From positions 4,402,001-4,466,000 of the forward strand of contig NZ_JAHLZZ010000001.1 of the NCBI RefSeq assembly GCF_018967845.1: 64,000 nucleotides of DNA, read 5' to 3'. Source of the DNA: Hymenobacter siberiensis. Lineage in GTDB: Bacteria; Bacteroidota; Bacteroidia; Cytophagales; Hymenobacteraceae. How positions within the stretch are numbered: position 1 is the first letter of the stretch; the number at the start of each line of letters is the position of its first letter. The position numbers and the translations under genes were made by a program. Below the pieces are notes generated by a model that did not search any database, was not told the origin of the DNA, and saw nothing but the letters and a program-made list of their open reading frames with translations. Shown here piece after piece: positions 32,546-41,881 of this stretch.

Positions 32546-35278
32546 TTATTGCAGCACCAAGCGCTTGATCGAAACCGACTCGCTGGTTTTTACCTTGAAC
32601 AGGTAGGTACCGCGGGCCATGTCGCGGCCATCAAATTTCACTTCGTGGTAGCCGACATCCTGGGTATCAACTACCAGTATTTTCACTTTGGCACCCAACG
32701 TGTTATACACATCCACGCTCACCGGGCCTTGCTGGGCCAAGTAGTAGCTGATGGTGGTAGTTCCAGTGAAGGGATTGGGGTAAGCAGCAGTTTCGGGGGT
32801 CAGAACGGCCATGCTGGTGCTGGTGCCCGAAGTACCGCGAGCGGCAGCAGCAGGCTGGGTAACAGCATTATACTGCGGGAACGTGCGGGTGACGATAACC
32901 GCAAACTCACCCCGCGTTACCGACTGCGTGGGATTGAAGGTAGCGTGCACCACCGGCTGCAGGTCGTAAGGGCCCTGCGTTACCGAGAAGTAGGCATTGA
33001 TGAGGTTGAGCTCCAAGGCAATGCTCACGTAGCCTTCCAGGCCGGCGGGAATGTTGGCGGCATCATCAACGGCCACCTTAGCACCGTTGTAGTTCACCGT
33101 TACAGCCTTGCCATTGCGGGCCAGGGCCTGCGTCTGGAAGCCCAGGGCCTGCACCAGCGAGTAGGCCAGCGAAGCGCGGCTCACCTGGCCATTGGGAGCA
33201 AACGAACCGTTGGCGGTGGGCACCATCACGCCGTTGAACTGCTGGTACCGGTCGCGGATGGCAGCGCCACGGGCGGCTACCGACTCAGTCAGGAGAATGT
33301 CAGTGTCCGACGATACATCGCTGAACGTGCGCGAGCCATCGGTGGGCTGGTACTGGCGCACGCCCTGGCCCATCAGCAGATAGTCGGCCAGCTGCAGACG
33401 GGTGAGGGGCTGGCTGGGCTTGAAGCCGTTCGAGAGGCCATCAACGAGGCGGTTGGTCACGGCCATGATGATGGAAGCTTCGGCGGGGTTACCGGCGATG
33501 TCGCTCAGGTTGGTGGTGCCAGCGGGGGTTTGCATGGTAATCTTCCCATCGATGTCCTCGGGAGCCGCCACGCCGTCCAAGCCATCTACTTTCAGTGTCC
33601 AGGTGCCGGCCATGGGCGAGGCCACGGCTACGCTCCGGCCAGGCGTGAGGGTAAACTCTACGGGAATGCCCGAGCGGTACTGCTTGCCGGTGGGGTCGAG
33701 CACAATCAGGTTGACCGTATTGCCAGTCTGGCCCATTACTCCGTAGGTATTGATGCTGGCCTCCAGGCTGTTTACACCGCTGGGCACGCTGAAGGTGAAC
33801 TGGTTCGAGGCCGTGGTAGCGGGGTTATACTTTACGGTGAAGTTGCTCACTGCGGCCAGCGAGTTCACGCTGCTGCTGAAAGTGCGGGTGCTGTTGACGG
33901 TAGCGCCGAAGTTGGTACCCCGGAAAGCGCGGTCCACCGCAGCATAGGCATTCACATAGCCCGCGCCTACTTCCCACGACTCGCGGCCGGGCATATTGGT
34001 GGCGGTTTTCTGCAGCAGCTCCTTCACCTGGGCGGGGGACATTGACGGCTTAGCTTCCAGAATAAGGGCAATGACACCAGCCGTGTGGGGCGTGGCCATC
34101 GAAGTGCCGCTCAGCACCGTGTAGAAAGGCAGCTCGGCCGGCGTGAGCACGGCGGCATCCGTCTGGGCACCCAGCAGTGGTATCGGGCCCTGCGTGCGGG
34201 TCGACACCACATCAACGCCGGGGGCCGTAATCACGGGCTCGTTCTTATAGGTCCAGGTCTGGCCATCTACCTGAAACGTGCCGCTCTGGCCCTTCACCCC
34301 ACGCGAGGAAAAGCTGGCGAGCAAGCCATTCTTGTCGCCGGCGGCCACCGAAATGGTCCAGGGCGCAATGGCGTAGGGGTTGTGCGTATCGGCACCGGGA
34401 CCGGAGTTGCCGGCGGCAAACACCACCACCATGTTGCGGTCGTAGCAGCGCTTGGTGGCCACGTTCAGTGGGTCGCTGGGGTTAAAGGTGCCCGACGAGC
34501 CAAAGGAGTTGCTGATAACCCGGATATTGTACTGAAACTGGTGCGTCAGGGCATAGTCGAAGCCGCCAATGGCATCGAGCACGAGCAGCGCACCGCCCGA
34601 GCCGTAGCCAAGCAGCGAAGCCCCGGGGGCCACGCCCTCGTATTTGCCACCCGACCGCGAGCCGTTGCCGCCTACCGTGCCCGCACAGTGCGTGCCGTGG
34701 CCTGAGTTGTTGTCAGTGTTCGGCACGCCTTCCACGTAAGTCACGGGTAGCATGGCATTCACCGAGTTGAGGTTGGTAGAGCCCAGCGTATTCTGCACCA
34801 AGTGAGTGCCGAGCTTGATGTCATCGTGCGTGCCATCTACGCCGCTGTCGTTGATGAGCACCCCAATGCCGCGACCCGAAACCGGCGTCCCGTTGTTGCG
34901 GGCCGTGATTTGCTGGTCGAGGCGCAGGCGCTTCACGCCGGTCAGGTTGGTATCGTCGTAGTTTTCGTAGTCAAGCTGCTTATTGATGAACAGCGAGCGC
35001 ACGGCCGGGTTGGCGGCCAGGGCATCGACCTGCGCGGCCGTAGCCACAATCCCGGCAATAGGCAGCGCCTGCATGGTAATGCCGCGCGTGATGCCCAACT
35101 GCTGCAGGGCCAGCAGCTGCGAAGCCTGGGGTGCCCCGCTTCCATTGAAGGTCACGACTACCTGGGCAATCGGGCTGGTAGCAAAGGCCGTCCGCAGCTC
35201 CGGGTCGACGATGGCCTGGCCAAACGCTGCGCCATTAATCCCTGCCACGAGCAGGGTAAGGAGAATTTTGTTTTTCAT
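32546..35278 (-). CDS. Secreted S8 serine protease with SLH-like modules and T9SS sorting domain
   Basis: 910 residues. Signal peptide (LLTLLVAGINGAAFGQ), a pro-region (about 25-115), subtilisin domain (about 120-490) with Asp144 (LINDSGVDG), His194 (GHGTHCAG), oxyanion Asn291 (AAGNSGPG) and Ser393 (GTSMATPHTAG). A P/jelly-roll-like segment follows (about 490-620). About 620-820 has three S-layer-homology-like modules (FKPSQPLTRLQLADYLL, FAPNGQVSRASLAYSLV, FNPTQSVTRGEFAVIVTR). Residues 835-910 are a type A T9SS sorting domain (YPNPFTGTTTISYYL ... GTYLFKVKT). Predicted surface or secreted protease. ATG 35278 fixed by the signal peptide. Confidence 0.93.
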   Translation of the reverse strand: MKNKILLTLLVAGINGAAFGQAIVDPELRTAFATSPIAQVVVTFNGSGAPQASQLLALQQLGITRGITMQALPIAGIVATAAQVDALAANPAVRSLFINKQLDYENYDDTNLTGVKRLRLDQQITARNNGTPVSGRGIGVLINDSGVDGTHDDIKLGTHLVQNTLGSTNLNSVNAMLPVTYVEGVPNTDNNSGHGTHCAGTVGGNGSRSGGKYEGVAPGASLLGYGSGGALLVLDAIGGFDYALTHQFQYNIRVISNSFGSSGTFNPSDPLNVATKRCYDRNMVVVFAAGNSGPGADTHNPYAIAPWTISVAAGDKNGLLASFSSRGVKGQSGTFQVDGQTWTYKNEPVITAPGVDVVSTRTQGPIPLLGAQTDAAVLTPAELPFYTVLSGTSMATPHTAGVIALILEAKPSMSPAQVKELLQKTATNMPGRESWEVGAGYVNAYAAVDRAFRGTNFGATVNSTRTFSSSVNSLAAVSNFTVKYNPATTASNQFTFSVPSGVNSLEASINTYGVMGQTGNTVNLIVLDPTGKQYRSGIPVEFTLTPGRSVAVASPMAGTWTLKVDGLDGVAAPEDIDGKITMQTPAGTTNLSDIAGNPAEASIIMAVTNRLVDGLSNGFKPSQPLTRLQLADYLLMGQGVRQYQPTDGSRTFSDVSSDTDILLTESVAARGAAIRDRYQQFNGVMVPTANGSFAPNGQVSRASLAYSLVQALGFQTQALARNGKAVTVNYNGAKVAVDDAANIPAGLEGYVSIALELNLINAYFSVTQGPYDLQPVVHATFNPTQSVTRGEFAVIVTRTFPQYNAVTQPAAAARGTSGTSTSMAVLTPETAAYPNPFTGTTTISYYLAQQGPVSVDVYNTLGAKVKILVVDTQDVGYHEVKFDGRDMARGTYLFKVKTSESVSIKRLVLQ

Positions 35279-35675
35279 GTAAACGTGTGGAAATAGCGAG
35301 TAGGTTGGTGAAGTATTGCGGCAGTCGGGCAAGGATATGCAGCAACCCAATTGTTGCGCCGGGCCCAGCGCAAGGGCGTTGCTAGTATTCCTGACTGCTA
35401 CTACAATACTTACGAGACACTATTTCCGGCGGATTTACCCTGAATGATTATTTTTTTAACTTTTATTCATTTTATTGAAAATACTTTTTAGTAATCAATA
35501 AATAGTTGCCAGTACCGTATAATAACACCATTTTAATTGAAAATTACATTTTCGCCATTACGATTGCGAGCAACCTAAAGTACGGCGTTTGGCGAAACGG
35601 CCCGGGCAAGGCATCCCGCTTATGGCAACCGGAGTAGTATCCTGGGTTTGCTTAGGGTTTCCGCTATCTTTCGTC
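35279..35675. other. AT-rich divergent promoter gap
   Basis: 397 nt between the subtilase (minus) and pbpC (plus) starts. 35430-35560 is strongly A/T-rich compared with its surroundings, as expected for a regulatory region. I find no perfect TTG-N19-TAnnTTTG; TATCTTTC at 35665-35672 just before the pbpC ATG is one mismatch from the -7 box. Confidence 0.5.
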
Positions 35676-37701
35676 ATGATTCGGCGGCAGAGCATACGAC
35701 TACTTTGGGGGCTTGCGGGGGCGTTGCTCCTGCTCTTCGCCATTGACCGCCTTTTCCCCGCGCCGCCCGCGCCGCCCGCGCCGCGCTACTCTCCGATTGT
35801 GCTGGCGGCCGATGGCAGCGTCCTCCACGCCTACCTGAACCCCACCCAGAAGTGGCGGATAAAAACCGAATTAGCGGAGATAACGCCGACATTGCAGCAG
35901 GCCATTATCAACAAGGAAGACTGATATTTCCGCTACCATTTCGGCGTGAATCCCGTGGCGATACTGCAGGCGGCCGGGCGCAATATTTTCAAAGCCGGCC
36001 GCACCACCGGAGCCAGCACCATCACCACGCAGGTGGCCCGACTGCTGGAACCCAAGGAGCGCACCTTCGGCAATAAGCTACTAAAAATGCTACGCGCCAC
36101 GCAGCTGGAAGCCCATTACAGCAAGGCTGAAATCCTACAGCTCTACCTCAACCTGGTGCCCTACGGTGGCAATATTGAAGACGTGAAATCGGCCGCGCTG
36201 CTCTACTTCCAACAGCCACCCGATTACCTCTCCCTGGCCCAAACCGTGACGCTGGCCATTATCCCGAATCAGCCCCGCGTGCTGGTGCTGGGCAAGAACA
36301 ACGACCGGATTCTGGCCGACCGTAACCGCTGGCCACGACAGTTACGGCAGCAGCATCTGTTTCCGAATCAGGATATTGAGGATGCCATCAACGAACCGCT
36401 GGATGCGCAGCGCCGCACCGCGCCCACGCTGACCCCGCACCTGGCGCGGCGGCTGGTGACGCAGTTTCCCGGCCGGCCCATCATCCACTCCATGCTGCGG
36501 CGCAACCCCCAGGCCAAAGCCGAGGACCTGACCAAAAACTACGTGCGCCGCCTGCGCGAGCTGGGCATTTCGCAGGCCGCCGTGGTGGTGGTGAGCAACC
36601 GCACCCGCGCCGTGGAAGCCTACGTGGGCTCGGCCGACTTTGCCGATGCCGCCAGCAGCGGGCAGGTCGATGGCGTGCGGGCCATCCGCTCGCCGGGCAG
36701 CACGCTGAAGCCCTTTTTGTATGCGCTGGCGCTGGATAGGGGCATCGTGACACCGAAACTGAAGCTGCCCGACGTGCCCACCAACTTCAGCGGCTTCCGC
36801 CCCGAGAACTTCGACAAGAGCTACGCCGGCGAAGTGACTGTGGAGCGGGCCCTCACCTACTCGCTCAACATCCCGGCCGTGCGCGTGCTATTCGAAGTCG
36901 GCGTGCCCGTTTTCATGGATAAGCTGCGGGCGGCCGGGTTCAAAAGTGTGGCAAGAGCGGCCCCGCAACTAGAGCGTGAGGACAATTACCTTTGCTTTGG
37001 CAATCGTTTATAACGAAGAAATTATTTATGCGAAGACATGAGATTAGCGATGCTCAATGGCTGGCGGTGAGCCCACTTTTGTCGGGCAAAGCCACGGATT
37101 GCGGGGTAACGGGCAAAGACAACCGCTTGTTTTTCAACGCAGTCGTGTGGATAATGCGCACCGGCTGCCCGTGGGCCGACCTACCCGAACGCTTCGGCAA
37201 ATTCAACACCGTGTGCAAGCGCTTCCGGCGTATGGCGACCAAAGGGGTTTGGGAGCGGGCCTTCCAGGCCCTACAAGCCCCCGAACTGGACTGGGTCATG
37301 CTCGATTCGACCGTCGTGCGGGCGCACCAGCATTCAGCAGGCCAAAAAAAAGCACCGCCGCCACCGAGTGCCTCGGACGCAGCCGCGGGGGCATCGGCAC
37401 CAAAATTCACGCCTGCGTGGAGTCGCTGGGCAACGCCGTGCGGCTGATTGCGACCGAAGGCCAGGCGGGCGACAGCCTGCAGGCGCTGCCCTTGCTGGCG
37501 GACCTGCAGCCGGGCAAAGTGCTGGCCGACACGGCTTACGACAGCGACGCAACCCGCGCCTATTGCACCGAAAAGGGCATCGAAGCCGTCATTCCCAGCC
37601 ATCCTAACCGGGTAGAACCCTTGGCAATGGACGAAGAAACCTACCGCGACCGCAACAAAGTCGAGCGCTTTTTTGGCCGCCTCAAGCAATACCGCCGCCT
37701 A

Positions 37702-38539
37702 GAGCGTGAGGACAATCAAAGATTTATCTATTTACCTAAGCCAATCTAGCGTAGCACCAATATGCCAAAAGGCGAGGAAGGAAACGGCGGTTTTTTCGTA
37801 GCGGGTGGCTAGGCGGCGGTATTGCTTGAGGCGGCCAAAAAAGCGCTCGACTTTGTTGCGGTCGCGGTAGGTTTCTTCGTCCATTGCCAAGGGTTCTACC
37901 CGGTTAGGATGGCTGGGAATGACGGCTTCGATGCCCTTTTCGGTGCAATAGGCGCGGGTCGCGTCGCTGTCGTAAGCCGTGTCGGCCAGCACTTTGCCCG
38001 GCTGCAGGTCCGCCAGCAAGGGCAGCGCCTGCGGGCTGTCGCCCGCCTGGCCTTCGGTCGCAATCAGCCGCACGGCGTTGCCCAGCGACTCCACGCAGGC
38101 GTGAATTTTGGTGCCGATGCCCCCGCGGCTGCGTCCGAGGCACTCGGTGGCGGCGGTACTTTTTTTTGGCCTGCTGAATGCTGGTGCGCCCGCACGACGG
38201 TCGAATCGAGCATGACCCAGTCCAGTTCGGGGGCTTGCAGGGCCTGGAAGGCCCGCTCCCAAACCCCTTTGGTCGCCATACGCCGGAAGCGCTTGCACAC
38301 GGTGTTGAATTTGCCGAAGCGTTCGGGTAGGTCGGCCCACGAGCAGCCGGTGCGCATTATCCACACGACCGCGTTGAAAAACAAGCGGTTGTCTTTGCCC
38401 GTTACCCCGCAATCAGTGGCTTTGCCCGACAAAAGGGGGCTCACCGCCAGCCATTGAGCATCGCTAATCTCATGTCTTCGCATAAATAATTTCTTCGTTA
38501 TAAACGATTGCCAAAGCAAAGGTAATTGTCCTCACGCTC
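37702..38539 (-). mobile_element. IS5-type element copy 2, nested inside copy 1
   Basis: 838 bp, minus orientation, inserted at CTAG within the 3' part of copy 1's transposase gene; TA duplications at 37700-37701 and 38540-38541. Same terminal repeats as copies 1 and 3. Confidence 0.95.
37732..38483 (-). CDS. IS5-type (IS427-like) transposase, copy 2
   Basis: DDE transposase in two frames. ORF A (38483-38064) has the DUF4096-like N-terminus (MRRHEISDAQWLAVSPLL, CSWADLPERFGKF) and the first catalytic Asp (VMLDSTVVRAHQHS). A run of eight A (T at 38160-38167 on the plus strand) allows a -1 slip into ORF B (ending 37732) with GGIGTKIHACVES, DTAYDSD and RDRNKVERFFGRLKQYR (catalytic Glu). This layout is standard for the IS427 group of IS5. 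One coding difference from copy 3: CSWAD versus CPWAD. Confidence 0.88.
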
Positions 38540-38759
38540 TAGCCACCCGCTACGAAAAAACCGCCGTTTCCTTCCTCGCCTTTTGGCATATTGGTGCTAC
38601 GCTAGATTGGCTTAGGTAAATAGATAAATCTTTGATTGTCCTCACGCTCTAGTGTTGAGCACCATTCTGGGCGGCTGCGGGGCCACGCTGGAAGAGCTTA
38701 CCGGGCTGTACGCGGCGCTGGCCGATGGCGGGCGGTATGCACCACTGAAGCTGGTGCTT

Positions 38760-38868
38760 AATGAAGAATTAAGAATGAGGAATTGACGCCGAAGCGACTT
38801 TCCTCTACGTCAGGCACGCGGCCTCACGCCCGAAATTTCTCATTCTTCATTCCTAATTCTTCATTGAT
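38760..38868. repeat. AT-rich palindromic repeat (family D) in pbpC
   Basis: AATGAAGAATTAAGAATGAG... (left) and its imperfect complement ...CATTCTTCATTCCTAATTCT (right) enclose a GC-rich middle. It interrupts the pbpC frame between LKLV and SPAAAFLI, bringing a TGA at 38784-38786 and a frame change. Confidence 0.8.
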
Positions 38869-39750
38869 AAGCCCCGCCGCCGCCTTCCTCATCACCGACA
38901 TTCTGGCCCAGCGCACCCGACCCGACCTCCCGATGGGCTACCAGAACAGCCGCCACCTGCCCAAAATCGCCTGGAAAACCGGCACCAGCTACGGCCGCCG
39001 CGATACCTGGAGCATTGGCTACAATCAGGACTACACCATCGGCGTGTGGGTGGGCAACTTCAGCGGGCAGGGCAGCCCGGCCCTCACCGGAGCCGATGTG
39101 GCCTCGCCCCTGCTCTTTGACCTCTTCAACACGCTCGCCTACAACTCGCCCAACAACTGGGCCGTGCCGCCCGCCACCCTCGATTGTCGCCTCGTCTGCG
39201 CCGAAACGGGCCTCGTACCGGGCGAGCATTGCCCCAACCAGCTCATCGACTACTACCTGCCCGGCACCTCGTCGGCCCGGCGCTGCGAGCACCAGAAAAA
39301 AGCCTTGGTATCGGCCGATGGCACGATTGCCTACTGCCGGGCCTGCGTGCCGGCGGCCGGTTTCCGGCGGCAGTTATTCCTAAACCCGCTGCCCGAAGTA
39401 TTGGCGTTCCGGGAGGCGCAGGGGTTGCCCGCCAGCCGCCTGCCGCCGCACAACCCCGCCTGCCGCCTCGTGCACAACACCGACGGCGGCGCGGGCGCGG
39501 CCCTGGTCATCACCTCCCCGCTCGACCATGCCGAGTACGTGCTCGACCGCCACGAGCAGCAGCAAATGCTGCTCAGCTGTGCAGCGGGCAGCGAGGTGCG
39601 CCAGGTTTTCTGGTACGTGAACGACCAGTTTCTGCGGGCCGCGTCGGCCACCGAGCGGGTCTTTTTCCGTCCGCCCAGCGGGACCGTCAAAATCTCCTGC
39701 GCCGACGACCACGGCCGCAATGTCGACATCAAGTTGGAAGTGCAGGAGTT

Positions 39751-39813
39751 GTAGCGCGGACTTTTAGTCCGCGGATTCAAGCAAATCACTCGCGGACTAA
39801 AAGTCCGCGCTAC
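39751..39813. repeat. 23-bp perfect palindrome (family C) at pbpC/gluconolactonase convergence
   Basis: GTAGCGCGGACTTTTAGTCC... 39751-39773 with its exact complement 39791-39813. Each arm contains its own small hairpin (CGGACTTTTAGTCCG). Overlaps both gene ends; likely bidirectional terminator. Confidence 0.85.
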
Positions 39814-40679
39814 TCTCCAAAAAAGCAGGCCGGCACGCCCGCCACGCCGGGCCGCACCGCAAAAACGTCGCCACTGAGCGGAAACGTCGCCGCTTGCTGC
39901 GGTGTGAGGCCGCCCCGCGCCGAGGTGATGAACAGCGTTTCCAGCCCCGACCCGCCGAAAGCGCACGACGAAGTGAACGGCGCGGGCACCGCCACTACCT
40001 GCAGCAATGCCCCCGTGCCAGGGTCGTAGCGCTGCACGCGCCCGCCGCCCCACAGCGCCACCCAGAGCTTACCTTCCGCGTCGATGGTCATGCCATCGGG
40101 CCAGCCCTCGGCCTCGGCGAAACGGACGACGACGCGCGAGTTGGCAATGCTGCCGGTGGCATTGTCGTAGTCGAACGCCTGCACGGCGAGCGTGGGCGTG
40201 TCGATGTAGTACATTGTGGTGCGGTCCGATGACCACGCGATGCCGTTGGAGTTGGTGATGCGGGGCAGCATGACGTGCGTGCTGCCATCGGGGTCGAAGC
40301 GGTAGAGGGTGCCGGCGTGCGGGCGCAGCAGCATATCGAACGTGCCCACCCAGAGGCGGCCCGCCGGGTCGCACTTGCCATCATTGAAGCGTAGATGCTC
40401 GTCCGTCAGGGGGTGGGCGAGGCGGGTGAGCAGGCCGGTGGCCAGGTCGATTTCGTGAATGCCGGTTTGCAGGGCCACCAGGGCGCGGCCACTGCACCGG
40501 GGCACCACCGTGCCAATGCGCCTGCCCACGGGGTAAGGCCGGTCGTGGCCCGTGGCGGGGTCGAAAACGTGCAGCGCCCGACCCTCGATATCAACCCAAT
40601 ACAACTCGGCCGTTTCCGGATTCCAGATGGCTCCTTCGCCCAAAGCTGCCTGCGCATGAAGAATGGATTCGGCCTGCAT
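39810..40679 (-). CDS. SMP-30/gluconolactonase-family lactonase
   Basis: 289 residues, six-bladed beta-propeller of the SMP-30/gluconolaconase/LRE family. Metal-binding Glu in LGEGAIWNPE, Asn/Asp in RFNDGKCDPAGRLWVG and SNGIAWSSD are present. In this cluster it most likely hydrolyses galactono-lactone to galactonate (inference from neighbours). It follows dgoK by 10 nt and is last in the operon. No signal peptide, so cytosolic. Confidence 0.88.
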   Translation of the reverse strand: MQAESILHAQAALGEGAIWNPETAELYWVDIEGRALHVFDPATGHDRPYPVGRRIGTVVPRCSGRALVALQTGIHEIDLATGLLTRLAHPLTDEHLRFNDGKCDPAGRLWVGTFDMLLRPHAGTLYRFDPDGSTHVMLPRITNSNGIAWSSDRTTMYYIDTPTLAVQAFDYDNATGSIANSRVVVRFAEAEGWPDGMTIDAEGKLWVALWGGGRVQRYDPGTGALLQVVAVPAPFTSSCAFGGSGLETLFITSARGGLTPQQAATFPLSGDVFAVRPGVAGVPACFFGE

Positions 40680-40689
40680 AACGGGTTAT

Positions 40690-41682
40690 TTACGCGGTAG
40701 GCAAGGTGGCAAGGTGCTGCTTCAACACGGCCAGCTGGCCGTTCAGGGTCACTTCTTCGGCAGTTTTGGTGGTTACCGGGCACTTGTGGGCAATACCCAG
40801 CACGCGCAGGGCCGCGCCATAGAGGTCCACCAGCACGGGCTCGCCGGCCAGCACGATGCGGGCCGGGCGGTGGGCCAGCAGCTCGTGGCACTCGCTGCCA
40901 ATGAGCAGGCCGCTCAGGTAGAAGTAGTTTTCAGACTTGCTATTCTGGCTGAATAAGTCGTTGGTACGCACCATAAAAGCGTTGTGCAGCAGGTTGACCT
41001 GCTGGCCTTCCAGCACGCCCCGGGCAAACCACTGCTGATGCCGGCCTTCGGCGAGCATTCCCTCTGCTTCCACCGAGGCCGCCAGGATGCTTTGGGTAGC
41101 AAGCAGCGCGAAAAGCTCCCCGGTCATGTAGGTTTTCAGGGCGGTGGCCTGGCCGTGTTGCACCGTTACGTGCTTGGCGTGGGTGCCGGGATGCAGGAAA
41201 AGCTGCTCCTCGGGCGTATTTTCAAACCCGCAGCCCACCAACTGCACCTCCTCGCCGCGCATTACATCATCGGCGCTCCGCACGCCCGAAATCAACAAAA
41301 CGGGATGCGGGAAATCGACCGTCGGAGCAATGGTTTGGGTGAGCAAATCCGAGCCATCCACCGCGAAGGGCAGCGGCTTGTACGGCAGCTCCGCCATGCC
41401 GATGGTGGACGAAGCCATGCCCGAAATCACCACGGGCACGCCCGCCAGCGTGGTTTGGGCCGCCGCTGCCATCTGCTGAATGTACCGCCGCACGATGGTC
41501 AGGTAAAACGCCACGCGCTGCTCCGGCGGCTGCCCGGCCTGTTGCCAGCGCCCGGCCGTGGCCGCGTTGCCCTCCTTCGAGCTTGCTCCGGCCAGAATTT
41601 TCCGGGTTTCGCGCTCCACCAGCCGCAGGCGGAAGGAAGTAGTGCCCCAGTCGCAGCTGAGGAAGGTGGTAGTGGGGTTCAT
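40690..41682 (-). CDS. dgoK: 2-dehydro-3-deoxygalactonokinase
   Basis: 330 residues. Phosphorylates 2-keto-3-deoxygalactonate at C6 with ATP. Family features: N-terminal phosphate-binding FLSCDWGTTSFRLRLVE, VVISGMASSTIGMAELPY, HPGTHAKHV. ASKHA-type kinase. Lies between dgoD (199 nt upstream, with a palindromic repeat in the gap) and the lactonase (10 nt downstream). Confidence 0.92.
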   Translation of the reverse strand: MNPTTTFLSCDWGTTSFRLRLVERETRKILAGASSKEGNAATAGRWQQAGQPPEQRVAFYLTIVRRYIQQMAAAAQTTLAGVPVVISGMASSTIGMAELPYKPLPFAVDGSDLLTQTIAPTVDFPHPVLLISGVRSADDVMRGEEVQLVGCGFENTPEEQLFLHPGTHAKHVTVQHGQATALKTYMTGELFALLATQSILAASVEAEGMLAEGRHQQWFARGVLEGQQVNLLHNAFMVRTNDLFSQNSKSENYFYLSGLLIGSECHELLAHRPARIVLAGEPVLVDLYGAALRVLGIAHKCPVTTKTAEEVTLNGQLAVLKQHLATLPTA

Positions 41683-41698
41683 AGCTGAGGATTGAACA

Positions 41699-41876
41699 GT
41701 ACTCCCCTCCTCAGCCGAGGAGGGGATGTTTCAGCGAAGCTGAAACGGGGGTGGTTGCTTCGTTGAACGGCTCGCGACCGCATCGTGCGGGGGTCGTTTG
41801 GGGGTCGTTCAACGAGGTCAACCACCCCAGCTGCCGCTTCGCGGCAGCGTCCCCTCCTCAGCTGAGGAGGGGAGTG
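41699..41876. repeat. Compound inverted repeat between dgoD and dgoK
   Basis: CTCCCCTCCTCAGCCGAGGA... on the left and ...CCCCTCCTCAGCTGAGGAGG on the right pair over about 25 bp; inner pairs include GTTTCAGC/GCTGAAAC, GTTGAACG/CGTTCAAC and GGTGGTT/AACCACC. It separates genes of one pathway and may set the relative level of the downstream pair. Confidence 0.75.
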
Positions 41877-41881
41877 ATGTG

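Larger units (their letters stand above)
37028..38619 (+). pseudogene. IS5-type transposase of copy 1, interrupted by copy 2
   Basis: ORF A 37028-37447 (MRRHEISDAQWLAVSPLL), A8 slip site at 37344-37351, ORF B continuing to KQYRRL at about 37700; the last part (ATRYEKTAVSFLAFWHIG) resumes at 38540-38619 after copy 2. Differs from copies 2 and 3 at KKA (others KKV) after the A8 run. Inactivated by the nested insertion. Confidence 0.88.
36972..38649 (+). mobile_element. IS5-type element copy 1, split by copy 2
   Basis: Outer element in the pbpC gene. Ends GAGCGTGAGGACAAT at both termini (15-bp perfect inverted repeats). Target CTAG; TA duplicated (36970-36971 and 38650-38651). Total 1678 nt = 838 (own) + 838 (copy 2) + 2 (TA duplication), so both copies are full length. 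Transposase reads on the plus strand from 37028 and is interrupted at 37701. Confidence 0.93.
35676..39754 (+). pseudogene. pbpC: Penicillin-binding protein 1C gene, broken by nonsense, nested IS and repeat
   Basis: PBP1C joins a GT51 glycan polymerase, a transpeptidase and a BiPBP_C domain; it is the usual partner of bacterial A2M. Pieces: 35676-36971 with GT51 (KEDtYFRYHFGV; TGASTITTQVAR) and the transpeptidase SxxK region (RSPGSTLKPFLYALAL); 38650-38760 (STILGGCGATLEELTGLYAAL); 38867-39754 with KTG box (AWKTGTSYGRRD) and C-terminal domain. Lesions: TGA at 35922-35924 where Trp is expected; IS5-type insertion 36972-38649; an AT-rich palindrome 38760-38868 adding a stop and a frameshift. Removing the IS and one TA restores APQLVLSTILGG in frame. 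Confidence 0.9.

Noticed and set aside
32549..34045. 498-codon plus-strand frame opposite the subtilase
   Set aside because: Gly/His/Arg-rich nonsense opposite a protein with signal peptide, catalytic triad and T9SS domain.
36987..36994. TACCTTTG inside the IS5-type left end as a complete promoter
   Set aside because: The matching -33 would fall outside the element and no TTG is found there in this copy; kept only as a possible half-promoter.
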